From: Bacteroidota bacterium
GTDB taxonomy: Bacteria > Bacteroidota > Bacteroidia > NS11-12g > UBA9320
NCBI GenBank assembly: GCA_013359235.1
Contig: JABWCE010000002.1
Span: forward strand, 123,216 to 187,215
DNA length: 64,000 nt
Reading direction: 5' to 3'
In this document: positions 9,391 through 17,755 of the stretch, piece after piece
Numbering within the stretch: the first letter of the stretch is position 1
Layout: every line of letters begins with the position of its first letter
Position numbers and translations under genes: made by a program
Notes under the pieces: generated by a model
Told to the model about the DNA's origin: nothing
Seen by the model: the letters and a program-made list of their open reading frames with translations, nothing else
The model's database searches: none

Positions 9391-10125
9391 TCATTTTGTT
9401 TCAAAACTGAGGTTTACAGTAATTGAGGCGGTTTTTTCTTTTGAGCTTGTATTAAATGTACCTCCCCACGAATATTCTTCTGACGAGTTTTGTGCAGTTA
9501 TTTGAAATATACCCAAATCTGCCTGTTTTAGTTTTCCGAGTGATGATTTGGCGTTTGTTGCAATTTTTTCGGCACGATTTCTTGCATCTTTTGTTGCATT
9601 GGCTATCATTTTTATTTTTAGTTCAGAAAGTTTGGTGTAATAATATTGAGGGGCTTCTGATTGTAATTCAACCCCTATATCAATCAATTCTGTAACTTCT
9701 CTCGATAGTTTTTCAACTTTTTCTACATTTTTTGATTCTATTCTAAGACTTTGGCTTAATAAAAAACCTAAAAACTCTTTCTTGCTTGCACCACCTGGCA
9801 ATGTTGTATATTCATAATCATTATATGTTGATACCGAAGAAAAAATTAAGTCTTTTTCATCTAATCCTTTGCTTTTCATGTATGCTATAATTTTTTCCCT
9901 GTCTGCTTTTAATAACTTATAAGACTCTTTCAAATCCATAGTTTTTTTTGAAAACGAACATGACCACACTATCAAATCTGATGTAAAATTTTCGGATGCC
10001 AGACCTGTAACTCCAATAACATCCTGACTTTTGTTTTTTTTGAGTAATGTATTGCTCAAAAACCAACAACCCATTACAAAAGCTACACCTGCAATTAATG
10101 CAATTAATATTTTATTGTTTTTCAT
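9391..10125 (-). CDS. SIMPL (DUF541) domain membrane-anchored protein
   Basis: 244-residue envelope protein. An N-terminal uncleaved membrane helix (about 6-28, ILIALIAGVAFVMGCWFLS) is followed by a SIMPL/DUF541 domain from about 38 to the end: VTGLASENFTSDLIVWS, the typical DREKIIAYMKSKGLDEKDL segment, SVSTYNDYEY, LSQSLRIESKNVEKVEKLS, and the closing ATKDARNRAEKIATNAKSSLG and TASITVNLSFE. SIMPL proteins are periplasmic or outer-face proteins; some interact with signalling molecules (the family name comes from a mouse kinase-pathway protein), but the bacterial role is poorly defined. It sits between a pseudokinase-like gene (2 bases upstream) and a LytTR regulator (3 bases downstream), so an accessory envelope role in the same signalling system is a reasonable inference. 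Confidence 0.88.
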   Translation of the reverse strand: MKNNKILIALIAGVAFVMGCWFLSNTLLKKNKSQDVIGVTGLASENFTSDLIVWSCSFSKKTMDLKESYKLLKADREKIIAYMKSKGLDEKDLIFSSVSTYNDYEYTTLPGGASKKEFLGFLLSQSLRIESKNVEKVEKLSREVTELIDIGVELQSEAPQYYYTKLSELKIKMIANATKDARNRAEKIATNAKSSLGKLKQADLGIFQITAQNSSEEYSWGGTFNTSSKEKTASITVNLSFETK

Positions 10126-10127
10126 TG

Positions 10128-10682
10128 TTATAAATAAATTTTTTGTAAATATCGGTTTTTTTCATGTTTTATTTCATAACTTCTTTTATAATTAACCAGT
10201 ATATTTTCTGCATTTTTTCGTTTTTCTAAAAGTTTCTCAATTTTTTCGTGATTTTGAATGTCTGACACAATGGATATTTCCTTGCTATTTTCATCAAATG
10301 ATATTTCAATAGTTAATTGAGCATTGCCAATACCTGCCAGCACAGCAAACTCAATAAATGGCTGAATTGTGAATGGTTCTAATGAGAATTTTACTGTGTC
10401 AAATCCCGAAATTATGTATTTCAGATGGTTTTCAGAAAATCTTAGCTTTTCGAGTTTTAAATATAGTTCAAGAAATTCACCCTCTTGTTTTAGTGTAATC
10501 GAGGGTTTATCGCAGATATTGTATGCAATTCTTGTAAGCTTTGAATACAGACTTAACACATTCAATGCTTCTTTTTTGTTTTCTTTCAAAATTTCTGCCT
10601 GAAGTTTTGATAAAACATTAAACATAAAATGTGAGGAAACAAATTCCATTAGTTGATTTAATCTGTCATCATTGCTTTGCAT
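10128..10682 (-). CDS. LytS-type kinase-like protein lacking ATP-binding motifs (pseudokinase)
   Basis: 184-residue soluble protein homologous to the His_kinase (LytS-type) core. Seen: SSHFMFNVLSKLQ with H18 aligning with the phospho-acceptor of NPHFIFN; a dimerisation-type helix pair (KEALNVLSLYSKLTRIAY, LKQEGEFLELYLKLEKLRF); and IQPFIEFAVLAG (106-117), which aligns with LQPYVENAIIHG of the neighbouring complete kinase. There the N-box Asn is F112 and the His of HG is A116. The DNGxG box is also absent; SDIQNHEKI stands in its place. No sensor or membrane segment is present. ATP binding therefore looks lost while the phospho-accepting face is kept. It lies 2 bases before the SIMPL gene and 17 bases after the T9SS cargo gene. 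It could be a scaffold, heterodimer partner or phosphotransfer protein; this is inference. Confidence 0.75.
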   Translation of the reverse strand: MQSNDDRLNQLMEFVSSHFMFNVLSKLQAEILKENKKEALNVLSLYSKLTRIAYNICDKPSITLKQEGEFLELYLKLEKLRFSENHLKYIISGFDTVKFSLEPFTIQPFIEFAVLAGIGNAQLTIEISFDENSKEISIVSDIQNHEKIEKLLEKRKNAENILVNYKRSYEIKHEKNRYLQKIYL

Positions 10683-10699
10683 ATCGCAATATTAAAAGA

Positions 10700-11260
10700 T
10701 TATTTCACAAGTATTTTTTTGTAATTTGTAGTAGAACCAGTTTTTATATAAATGTAATAAATGCCTGATTTTAAATTTTCTGAAACAGTATTATTGGCAA
10801 ATTCTCTTTTATTTACAATTTGTTTTCCGTCAATAGAAATTATTACGATTTGGAAAAAATCATAAGTATTATCTTCAATTTTTACGATTATTTCTCCTGA
10901 AAAAAAGTTTTGTGTAACACTAAAAGAAACATTTTGAACTGTAGTACCCGGTTGATTTTCGGGCATTAAATATTGTTTGAAATTTTCGTATTCTGGAGGT
11001 TTTATTTCATCATCGGCAAAAATCAAAGTATCATCGGTTGTTTTATCGTCAAAAATCAAAGTATCGCCAGTCATTTTATCGTAAACCAATGTATCTTCTT
11101 TGTCGTTCAAGCCTCTGTTTAGCTTTGATTTTAAAGAGCAATTAGAAATTTCGAAATTTTTGCATTTATTTTTAATTGGTTTATCATCGGCTTTGCAAAT
11201 TATTATAGTTGAAAGAGCCAAAATCAAAATTAAAATCCACTTGTTTAAAAATACAGCCAT
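10700..11260 (-). CDS. small secreted protein with T9SS type A-like C-terminal sorting domain
   Basis: 186-residue exported protein, first gene of the minus-strand signalling operon. An N-terminal signal peptide (about 1-24, WILILILALSTIIICKADD) is followed by a short acidic, low-complexity segment with a duplicated motif (TLIFDDKTTDDTLIFADDE, about 68-90). From about 108 to 186 comes a Por secretion/type A-like C-terminal domain: VSFSVTQNFFSGEIIVKIE, IVIISIDGKQIVNKREF, and the ending LKSGIYYIYIKTGSTTNYKKILVK-type strand pattern. There is almost no cargo domain, so the protein is essentially a signal peptide, a linker with repeats, and a sorting domain. Location at the head of an operon of signal-transduction genes suggests an extracellular component of the system, for example a ligand or reporter of secretion; this is inference. 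Confidence 0.78.
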   Translation of the reverse strand: MAVFLNKWILILILALSTIIICKADDKPIKNKCKNFEISNCSLKSKLNRGLNDKEDTLVYDKMTGDTLIFDDKTTDDTLIFADDEIKPPEYENFKQYLMPENQPGTTVQNVSFSVTQNFFSGEIIVKIEDNTYDFFQIVIISIDGKQIVNKREFANNTVSENLKSGIYYIYIKTGSTTNYKKILVK

Positions 11261-11357
11261 CGTTTTTCTGTGAAATATATCGCTAAGGTAAAATCAAAAT
11301 AGATTAATAAAGGTTTGTGTTTTATAAAAGGTTTTTTTTGTTTTAAAAGCGGTTTTT

Positions 11358-11699
11358 TTATTTAAGTTTTTTGTTTGATATATGTCTATTAATATCTCTG
11401 TTTGTTTTTTTTTCTATATTTTTTAAAAAAGCATCGGTAAGATTTACTCCCGTTTGATTTGCAAGACATATTAAAACCCATAGTATATCAGCCATTTCAT
11501 CATCAAGATTTTCTGCTTTTTCATTTTCTTTATAGTTTTGTTCACCGTATTTTCTTGCCATTATTCGTGCAAGTTCACCAACTTCTTCCATCAGAATAGC
11601 TGTATTTGTAAGCTCGCTGAAATATTTTACCCCTATTGCTTTTATCCAGTGGTCAACAATTTTTTGGCTTTCATTTAATGTTATATTTTTAATTGTCAT
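11358..11699 (-). CDS. MazG-like nucleotide pyrophosphohydrolase
   Basis: 113-residue cytoplasmic protein of the all-alpha MazG-like NTP pyrophosphohydrolase group, which hydrolyses (d)NTPs to monophosphates and pyrophosphate, usually as house-cleaning. Seen: the metal-binding EExxE motif (LMEEVGELARIMARKYGEQ) and the second helix motif with acidic residues (LDDEMADILWVLICLANQTG), the typical arrangement for single-domain dimeric members. The substrate cannot be inferred. The protein has no membrane segment. It is about 100 bases upstream of the signalling operon on the same strand, which is too far to assume co-transcription, and it diverges from carB with a 90-base spacer. Confidence 0.9.
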   Translation of the reverse strand: MTIKNITLNESQKIVDHWIKAIGVKYFSELTNTAILMEEVGELARIMARKYGEQNYKENEKAENLDDEMADILWVLICLANQTGVNLTDAFLKNIEKKTNRDINRHISNKKLK

Positions 11700-11740
11700 A
11701 ATTTTTTAGGGCTTAAAATTACAAATTTTAAATTTATAGA

Positions 11741-11772
11741 TTTGTTTAGCCGTCTTTATTTTTGTTGTTTTG
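11741..11772 (+). promoter_or_regulatory. predicted Bacteroidota-type promoter of carB
   Basis: A TTTG element at 11741-11744 is followed after 20 bases by TTGTTTTGCAC at 11765-11775, one mismatch from the TAnnTTTG -7 consensus and with the GCAC extension common in this phylum. The carB ATG is at 11790, which would leave a leader of only about 10 bases. Prediction from motif spacing only. Confidence 0.45.
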
Positions 11773-11789
11773 CACAGTTTAAAAATTAA

Positions 11790-14606
11790 ATGCCAAAAGA
11801 CAAATCCATTAATTCAGTATTAATAATAGGAAGCGGACCAATAATAATAGGGCAGGCTTGTGAATTTGACTATTCGGGAAGTCAGGCAGCTCGTAGTTTG
11901 AAAGAAGAAGGGATAGAAGTTTCTCTCATAAACAGCAACCCCGCAACAATAATGACCGATCCGGTAATTGCTGACAATGTATATCTTTTGCCTTTGAATA
12001 CACAAAGTATAGAGCAGATATTAATTGAAAGAAAAATAGATGCAGTATTACCTACTATGGGTGGCCAAACAGCATTAAATCTATGCAAAGAAGCACAAGA
12101 TTTGGGTATTTGGGAAAGATACAATGTTAGAATAATAGGTGTTGATATAGATGCAATAGACCGTACAGAAAACCGTGAACTTTTCAGGCAGTTGATGATA
12201 GATATTGATGTGCCTATAGCTCCAAGTCATACTGCAAACTCATTTTTAGAAGGAAAAGAATTTGCCCAACAAATAGGTTATCCATTAGTAATAAGACCTT
12301 CGTTTACCTTAGGTGGTACAGGTGGCGGATTTGTTTGGGATAAAACAGAACTTGACCAGGCTTTAAAAAATGGTCTTGAAGCATCACCAATACACGAAGT
12401 TTTGGTTGAAAAAGCAGTTTTGGGATGGAAAGAATTTGAGCTTGAACTACTACGCGATGCAAAAGATGATATTGCAGTAATTTGCACAATAGAAAACTTT
12501 GATCCAATGGGCATTCACACGGGCGACAGCATTACTGTAGCGCCGGCTATGACACTGAGCGATGTTGCATTCCAAAACATGAGAGATGCTGCATTTAAAA
12601 TGATGAGAAACATAGGTACATTTTCTGGCGGATGTAATGTGCAATTTGCAATAAATCCCGAAAATGAAGAACTTATTGCCATTGAAATAAATCCTAGAGT
12701 TAGCCGTTCATCGGCTCTGGCTTCAAAAGCTACCGGTTATCCAATAGCCAAAATTGCATCAAAACTCGCTATCGGTTATTATTTAGATGAGTTGATAAAT
12801 CCGGTAACAAAAAACTCGTCAGCATTTTTTGAGCCGGCAATTGATTATGTAATTGTAAAAATTCCAAGATGGAACTTTGATAAATTTAAAGGTGCCAATA
12901 AGGCTCTTGGCTTGCAGATGAAATCAGTTGGCGAAGTAATGTCTATTGGACGAAGTTTTCAGGAAGCATTGCAAAAAGCCTGTCAAAGTCTTGAAACCAT
13001 TAGAAAAGGCTTAGGGAGCGATGGTTATGATTTACATAAATTAGACCCAATACTCGAAAGTCTCGAACATCCAAGTTGGGATAGATTATGGCACATTAAA
13101 GATGCTATTTCATTGGGAGTGCCAATTACGTCAATTCAAAAAATTACAAAAATTGACAGATGGTTTTTAGAGCAAATTTATGACTTGGTAAAAACAGAAA
13201 AACTTATTTCAAAATATTCAATAAACAATATAAGCAGTGATGTTTTAAAAATTGCTAAAGAAAAAGGTTTCAGCGATTTTCAAATTGCATATCTTATGCG
13301 AAATTGTACCGAAGACGATGTTTATAAACTGCGAAAAAGTGTAGGAATAAACAGGGTTTATAAAATGGTTGATACTTGCTCTGCTGAGTTCGAATCAAAA
13401 ACCAATTATTTTTATTCAACTTTCGAAGATGAAAATGAAAGCACTTCAAGCAACAGAAAAAAAATAATTGTTTTAGGTAGCGGTCCTAATAGAATAGGAC
13501 AAGGGATAGAATTTGATTACAGTTGCGTTCATGGAATATTGGCTGCAAAAGAAGCCGGATATGAAGCTATAATGGTAAATTGCAATCCCGAAACTGTAAG
13601 TACTGATTTTGATATAGCAGATAAATTGTACTTTGAACCTATTTTTTGGGAACATCTTATTGAACTTATAGAATTTGAAAAACCCGAAGGTGTTATCGTT
13701 CAATTAGGTGGTCAAACAGCATTAAAACTTGCTCAGAAATTAGAATCTCAAGGAGTTAAGATTATTGGAACATCGTTTTCTGACATGGATATTGCCGAAG
13801 ACAGAGGAAGATTTTCTGACCTTTTGAAAGAATTAAATATTCCGTATCCACTTTATGGAGTTGCCGAAACTGCCGAAGAAGCACTTAAAGTTGCAAATGA
13901 AGTAGGCTATCCTGTTCTTGTACGCCCTTCGTATGTACTTGGTGGGCAGGGAATGAAAATAGTAATAAACGACGAAGAACTTGAGCAAGCAGTTATTAAT
14001 CTTTTGGGCGATATGCCAGGAAACCGTGTTTTGATTGACCATTTTCTTGACCGTGCTGAAGAAATGGAAACCGATAGTATTTGCGATGGTAATGAAGTGA
14101 AAATTATAGGTATGATGGAACATATTGAGCCTGCCGGTATTCACAGTGGAGATTCCAGTGCAGTTTTACCGCCTTTTGGCTTATCAGAATATGTTTTAAA
14201 ACTTATGGAAGAATATACAAGCAAAATAGCATTTGCACTTAAAATTAAAGGCTTGCTAAATATACAGTTTGCAGTAAAAAATGAAAAAGTATATGTTCTT
14301 GAAGCCAATCCAAGAGCATCGCGTACAGTACCATTTATTTGCAAAGCATACAAAGTTCCTTTTATTAATATTGCTACTAAAGTAATGCTTGGTGTAAATA
14401 ATTTAAATGATTTTAAAATTAATCCCGATTTAAATGGTTTTGCTATTAAACAGCCCGTTTTTTCATTCAATAAATTTCCCGGTGTAAATAAAGAATTGGG
14501 TCCCGAAATGAAATCAACCGGAGAAGCAATACTTTTTGTAAAAGACACCAAAGACCCAGTGTTCAGAGAGATTTATAATGTAAAAAGTATGTATTTGAGT
14601 AAGTAA
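11790..14606 (+). CDS. carB: carbamoyl-phosphate synthase large subunit lacking the C-terminal allosteric domain
   Basis: Makes carbamoyl phosphate from ammonia (delivered by CarA), bicarbonate and two ATP, for pyrimidines and arginine. Both ATP-grasp synthetase halves are present: VLIIGSGPIIIGQACEFDYSG at the N-terminus and its repeat VLGSGPNRIGQGIEFDYSC near residue 563; RPSFTLGGTGGGF and RPSYVLGGQGMKI nucleotide loops; and EINPRVSRSSALASKATGYP and EANPRASRTVPF metal/ATP-binding segments. The central oligomerisation helices lie between them. The protein is 938 residues, whereas the enterobacterial enzyme is about 1,073. It stops right after the second synthetase half (KSTGEAILFVKD, then KSMYLSK), so the MGS-like allosteric domain that binds UMP and ornithine is absent. 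The next gene starts 12 bases later, so no frameshifted remnant exists. carA is not in the window. Confidence 0.96.
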   Translation: MPKDKSINSVLIIGSGPIIIGQACEFDYSGSQAARSLKEEGIEVSLINSNPATIMTDPVIADNVYLLPLNTQSIEQILIERKIDAVLPTMGGQTALNLCKEAQDLGIWERYNVRIIGVDIDAIDRTENRELFRQLMIDIDVPIAPSHTANSFLEGKEFAQQIGYPLVIRPSFTLGGTGGGFVWDKTELDQALKNGLEASPIHEVLVEKAVLGWKEFELELLRDAKDDIAVICTIENFDPMGIHTGDSITVAPAMTLSDVAFQNMRDAAFKMMRNIGTFSGGCNVQFAINPENEELIAIEINPRVSRSSALASKATGYPIAKIASKLAIGYYLDELINPVTKNSSAFFEPAIDYVIVKIPRWNFDKFKGANKALGLQMKSVGEVMSIGRSFQEALQKACQSLETIRKGLGSDGYDLHKLDPILESLEHPSWDRLWHIKDAISLGVPITSIQKITKIDRWFLEQIYDLVKTEKLISKYSINNISSDVLKIAKEKGFSDFQIAYLMRNCTEDDVYKLRKSVGINRVYKMVDTCSAEFESKTNYFYSTFEDENESTSSNRKKIIVLGSGPNRIGQGIEFDYSCVHGILAAKEAGYEAIMVNCNPETVSTDFDIADKLYFEPIFWEHLIELIEFEKPEGVIVQLGGQTALKLAQKLESQGVKIIGTSFSDMDIAEDRGRFSDLLKELNIPYPLYGVAETAEEALKVANEVGYPVLVRPSYVLGGQGMKIVINDEELEQAVINLLGDMPGNRVLIDHFLDRAEEMETDSICDGNEVKIIGMMEHIEPAGIHSGDSSAVLPPFGLSEYVLKLMEEYTSKIAFALKIKGLLNIQFAVKNEKVYVLEANPRASRTVPFICKAYKVPFINIATKVMLGVNNLNDFKINPDLNGFAIKQPVFSFNKFPGVNKELGPEMKSTGEAILFVKDTKDPVFREIYNVKSMYLSK

Positions 14607-14618
14607 AAATTATAAATA

Positions 14619-15518
14619 ATGCCAACTTATAAATTTATTTCTCAAATTTTAATAGCATTTGGAATTTTGCTTATAAATTTATTTGTATTTACTCTAATTG
14701 CAGGTTATGTGTGCAATACTTATTATAATGTAGATGTAGCACAAGTTCTTAAAAATTCAAACTTTGATATTATAAACCATAACCAAACTATTGCAATTAG
14801 AATTTTTCAAGGAATTGTTTCATTGGGTTCATTTACATTCTCGGCTTTTGTAATTTCATTTTTGTTAAAGCAAAAACCAATAGAGTATTTAAAATTAAAT
14901 AAAAAACCCGAATGGAAAGTTTTATTGTTTATACCAATTTTGCTTTTTGTTTCGGTGCCATTTATAAGTTGGCTTTTAGAAATAAATTCAAAGTTGACTT
15001 TTCCAGGTTTTATTTCGTCAGTTGAAGTTTTTTTTAAAAATTTAGAACAAAACAATAACAAAATTTATGACCTGATGCTAACCATGAATACACCAACCGA
15101 TTTATATATGAATATTGTAATTATGGCTTTGATCCCTGCAATTGGCGAAGAACTGTTTTGCAGAGGCGTTCTGCTTAATATTTTTTATGGCTATACTCAA
15201 AAATTTTATCGTTCGGCATTTATGGTAGCATTAGTTTTTTCTATGTTACACCTGCAATTGTATAAAATTGTGCCAATGGTTTTAATTGCCTTTTTATTAG
15301 GTGTTTTTGTGAGTTGGACTAAAGGCTTGTGGGCTTCTATAATCTTTCATTTTCTAAACAATAGCATGGCTGTAGTAGGCAAATATTTATTCATAAAGGG
15401 ATATGATAATTTTTTTACAAATCAACAAACAGTTTTTCCATATTATTATGTAATTATTAGTTTTGTTTTAAGTTTTGCAGTAGTTTATTTTTTAAACAAA
15501 AATTATAAAAATGAATAA
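14619..15518 (+). CDS. CPBP-family intramembrane metalloprotease
   Basis: Polytopic membrane protein of 299 residues with about eight hydrophobic segments. The CPBP (Rce1/CAAX-like, formerly Abi) motifs are visible: EELFCRGVLLNIFYGYTQ (the EExxxR motif, about 185-203), FSMLHLQLYKIVPMVLIAFLLGVF (the FxxxH motif) and WASIIFHFLNNSMAV (the third His/Asn motif). Family members are glutamate-type intramembrane endopeptidases. The bacterial substrate is often unknown, and roles in self-immunity and prenyl-protein processing are only established for a few. It follows carB by 12 bases and overlaps cdsA by 8 bases, so the three may be co-transcribed, at least CPBP with cdsA. Confidence 0.9.
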   Translation: MPTYKFISQILIAFGILLINLFVFTLIAGYVCNTYYNVDVAQVLKNSNFDIINHNQTIAIRIFQGIVSLGSFTFSAFVISFLLKQKPIEYLKLNKKPEWKVLLFIPILLFVSVPFISWLLEINSKLTFPGFISSVEVFFKNLEQNNNKIYDLMLTMNTPTDLYMNIVIMALIPAIGEELFCRGVLLNIFYGYTQKFYRSAFMVALVFSMLHLQLYKIVPMVLIAFLLGVFVSWTKGLWASIIFHFLNNSMAVVGKYLFIKGYDNFFTNQQTVFPYYYVIISFVLSFAVVYFLNKNYKNE

Positions 15519-16338
15519 TTTAATTGTAAGAACCATTTCGGGAATAGTTTATACAGGTGTTATTATTGCTTGTGTATTATCTGGTACATGGATGGCATTT
15601 TCGTTATTTTTCACATTAAATTTAATTGCTTTAATTGAATTTTCAGACTTGATGTTTAAAGAAAAACCATTACAAAATAAAATCCTTTTAATTAGCTCGG
15701 GAATTGTAATTTTTTCAGTTTTATCATTATGGCAGTTTGTATTTGTTCCATCAAAAATTTTTAGTGTTTTGCTAATTATTCCAATTTTGCCTTTTATAAT
15801 CGAACTATTTAACAAAAATACCAAACCATTTGACACTATTGGCAAACATTTAACAGGCTTGATTTACATTAGCGTTTCGCTGAGTTTGTTTTTTGGCTTG
15901 GGCTACAAACGATTAATTTTAAAAGACGGCACATTGGTTTACAACGGAATACTTGTACTCACAGTTTTTTTGTTAGTTTGGGCAAACGATACTTTTGCAT
16001 ATATAATAGGCAGATGGAAAGGAAAACGCCCATTGCTTAGCAGAATTTCACCCAAAAAAACAATAGAAGGCAGCATTGGCGGTATAATTTTAACAATAGC
16101 AGTTTCAATAGGTTTATATTTTGGATTTAAACAATTTTATATCTATCACTATATAATTCTTGGTTTTATTATTTCAATTTCTTCAATAGTCGGAGACCTT
16201 GTAGAATCTATGCTTAAAAGAAGTTTAAACGTAAAAGACTCAGGCAATATAATACCAGGACATGGAGGAATTTTAGATAGAATTGATGCATCACTGGTAA
16301 CAGCATGGATAGTTTATATTTTTTTCCAGTTAATCTGA
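15511..16338 (+). CDS. cdsA: phosphatidate cytidylyltransferase
   Basis: Integral membrane enzyme that makes CDP-diacylglycerol from CTP and phosphatidate, the branch point of phospholipid synthesis. 275 residues with about eight membrane helices. The family signature is complete near the C-terminus: SMLKRSLNVKDSGNIIPGHG, followed by GILDRIDA, which includes the KD-x-G-x-x-x-PGHGG-x-x-DR catalytic region. The segment WANDTFAYIIGRWKGKRPL with the KTIEGSIGG stretch is also typical. It overlaps the CPBP gene by 8 bases. The phosphatidylserine decarboxylase gene of the same pathway lies about 1.4 kb downstream, separated by a glutamate dehydrogenase gene with its own promoter. Confidence 0.95.
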   Translation: MNNLIVRTISGIVYTGVIIACVLSGTWMAFSLFFTLNLIALIEFSDLMFKEKPLQNKILLISSGIVIFSVLSLWQFVFVPSKIFSVLLIIPILPFIIELFNKNTKPFDTIGKHLTGLIYISVSLSLFFGLGYKRLILKDGTLVYNGILVLTVFLLVWANDTFAYIIGRWKGKRPLLSRISPKKTIEGSIGGIILTIAVSIGLYFGFKQFYIYHYIILGFIISISSIVGDLVESMLKRSLNVKDSGNIIPGHGGILDRIDASLVTAWIVYIFFQLI

Positions 16339-16413
16339 AATAATAAAGAATTTATTAATTAAATCAGCTAAACCAATAGTTCGTTATTTTTAAAATCCAT
16401 TTGAACAATAGAG

Positions 16414-16444
16414 TTGAAGAAAGAGTTTTTTTAAATTAGATTTG
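16414..16444 (+). promoter_or_regulatory. predicted promoter of the glutamate dehydrogenase gene
   Basis: TTG at 16414-16416 and TAGATTTGCAC from 16437, separated by 20 bases, match the Bacteroidota -33/-7 pattern without mismatch in the -7 box. The ATG is at 16487, giving a leader of roughly 36 bases. Motif-based prediction. Confidence 0.55.
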
Positions 16445-16486
16445 CACACGATTTTTAATTAGTTATTACAAAAAGTATTTTTTAGT

Positions 16487-17746
16487 ATGTCAGAAAACAA
16501 AAACGAACACTTAAATCCATTGGATTCAATGAAAGAAAGATTTTCAACGGCAGCCAATATCTTAGGCATTGATAAAATGACTTACGATATGTTGATTAAT
16601 CCTCAAAAAGTAATAGTAGTAAGCCTTCCGGTAATACTTGATAATGGAAAATTACAAGTTTTTGAAGGAATAAGAGTTGTGCATTCAGCAAGTATGGGAC
16701 CCAGCAAGGGTGGAATAAGATATTCGCTTAATGTAACTTTAGACGAAGTAAAAGCACTTGCGGCTTGGATGACTTGGAAATGTGCAATTGTGGGAATTCC
16801 TTATGGTGGTGCAAAAGGTGGTATAAAATGCGACCCAAGAAGTATGAGCCAGGGTGAACTTGAAAGATTAACCCGTGCATATACAGTAGCTATGCAAGAC
16901 ATTTTTGGAGCAGACAAAGATATTCCTGCACCAGATATGGGAACTAATGCTCAAACAATGGCATGGATAATGGATGAATATTCAAAAATAAAAGGAGTTG
17001 TAAGCCCGGCAGTAGTAACAGGTAAGCCTTTAGTTTTAGGTGGTTCGCTTGGCAGAGTAGAAGCCACAGGCAGAGGTGTAATGGTTTCGGCACGTAGTGC
17101 TTTAGCCAAATTAAAAATTGACCCTGTAAAATCAACTTGTGCAGTTCAGGGTTTTGGAAACGTGGGTTCGGTATCGGCAAAATTGCTTTCAATGCTTGGG
17201 TTGAAAATAGTAGCAATTTCGGATATTACAGGTGGATATTACAATAAAAACGGTATAAACATATCTGATGCTTTAGATTATGTAAATAAAAATAACGGAA
17301 CTTTAGAAGGATTTAATGCCGAAAAAATTACAAACGACCAACTGTTAACACTTGATGTTGATTTGTTGGTTCCGGCAGCAATGGAGGACCAAATTACTGA
17401 AGAAAATGCCCATGAAATAAAGGCTAAATTAATTGTTGAAGGAGCAAATGGACCAATCGCCAGCAATGCAGATTCAATACTTTATAATAACAAAGTGAAT
17501 ATAGTGCCCGATATATTAGCAAATGCAGGGGGAGTAACTGTTTCATACTTTGAATGGGTTCAAAACAGGCTTGGATATTACTGGACAGAAGAACGTGTAA
17601 GCCGCCGTGCTGATAGAGTTATGAAACAAGCATTTGAAAATGTATTTCAAACTTCTTTAAAATATGATGTAAGCATGCGTACAGCAGCATACATTGTTGC
17701 TATTGATAAAGTAGCAAGTACACAAAAACTCAGAGGAGTATTTTAA
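16487..17746 (+). CDS. Glu/Leu/Phe/Val dehydrogenase family, probable glutamate dehydrogenase
   Basis: Reversible NAD(P)-linked oxidative deamination of glutamate to 2-oxoglutarate and ammonia, cytoplasmic. 419 residues, typical for the short hexameric GDH class. Seen: the substrate and active-site region KGGIRYSLNVTLDEVKALAAWMTWKC, the signature IPYGGAKGGIKCDPRSMS with the catalytic lysine, the PAPDMGTNAQTMAWIMDEYS stretch, and the Rossmann-type loop VQGFGNVGSVSAK followed by a C-terminal SYFEWVQNRLGYYWTEERV. Leucine or other branched-chain specificity cannot be excluded, but the PAPDMGT and YFEWVQN segments fit GDH. It sits between cdsA and psd with a clear promoter of its own; psd follows 9 bases later, so psd is probably read from this transcript. 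Confidence 0.93.
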   Translation: MSENKNEHLNPLDSMKERFSTAANILGIDKMTYDMLINPQKVIVVSLPVILDNGKLQVFEGIRVVHSASMGPSKGGIRYSLNVTLDEVKALAAWMTWKCAIVGIPYGGAKGGIKCDPRSMSQGELERLTRAYTVAMQDIFGADKDIPAPDMGTNAQTMAWIMDEYSKIKGVVSPAVVTGKPLVLGGSLGRVEATGRGVMVSARSALAKLKIDPVKSTCAVQGFGNVGSVSAKLLSMLGLKIVAISDITGGYYNKNGINISDALDYVNKNNGTLEGFNAEKITNDQLLTLDVDLLVPAAMEDQITEENAHEIKAKLIVEGANGPIASNADSILYNNKVNIVPDILANAGGVTVSYFEWVQNRLGYYWTEERVSRRADRVMKQAFENVFQTSLKYDVSMRTAAYIVAIDKVASTQKLRGVF

Positions 17747-17755
17747 ATTAAACCA

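Noticed and set aside
11790..14606. Possible frameshift or truncation of carB by sequencing error
   Set aside because: The end coincides with the domain boundary, and the next gene begins 12 bases later with no MGS-like coding in any frame.
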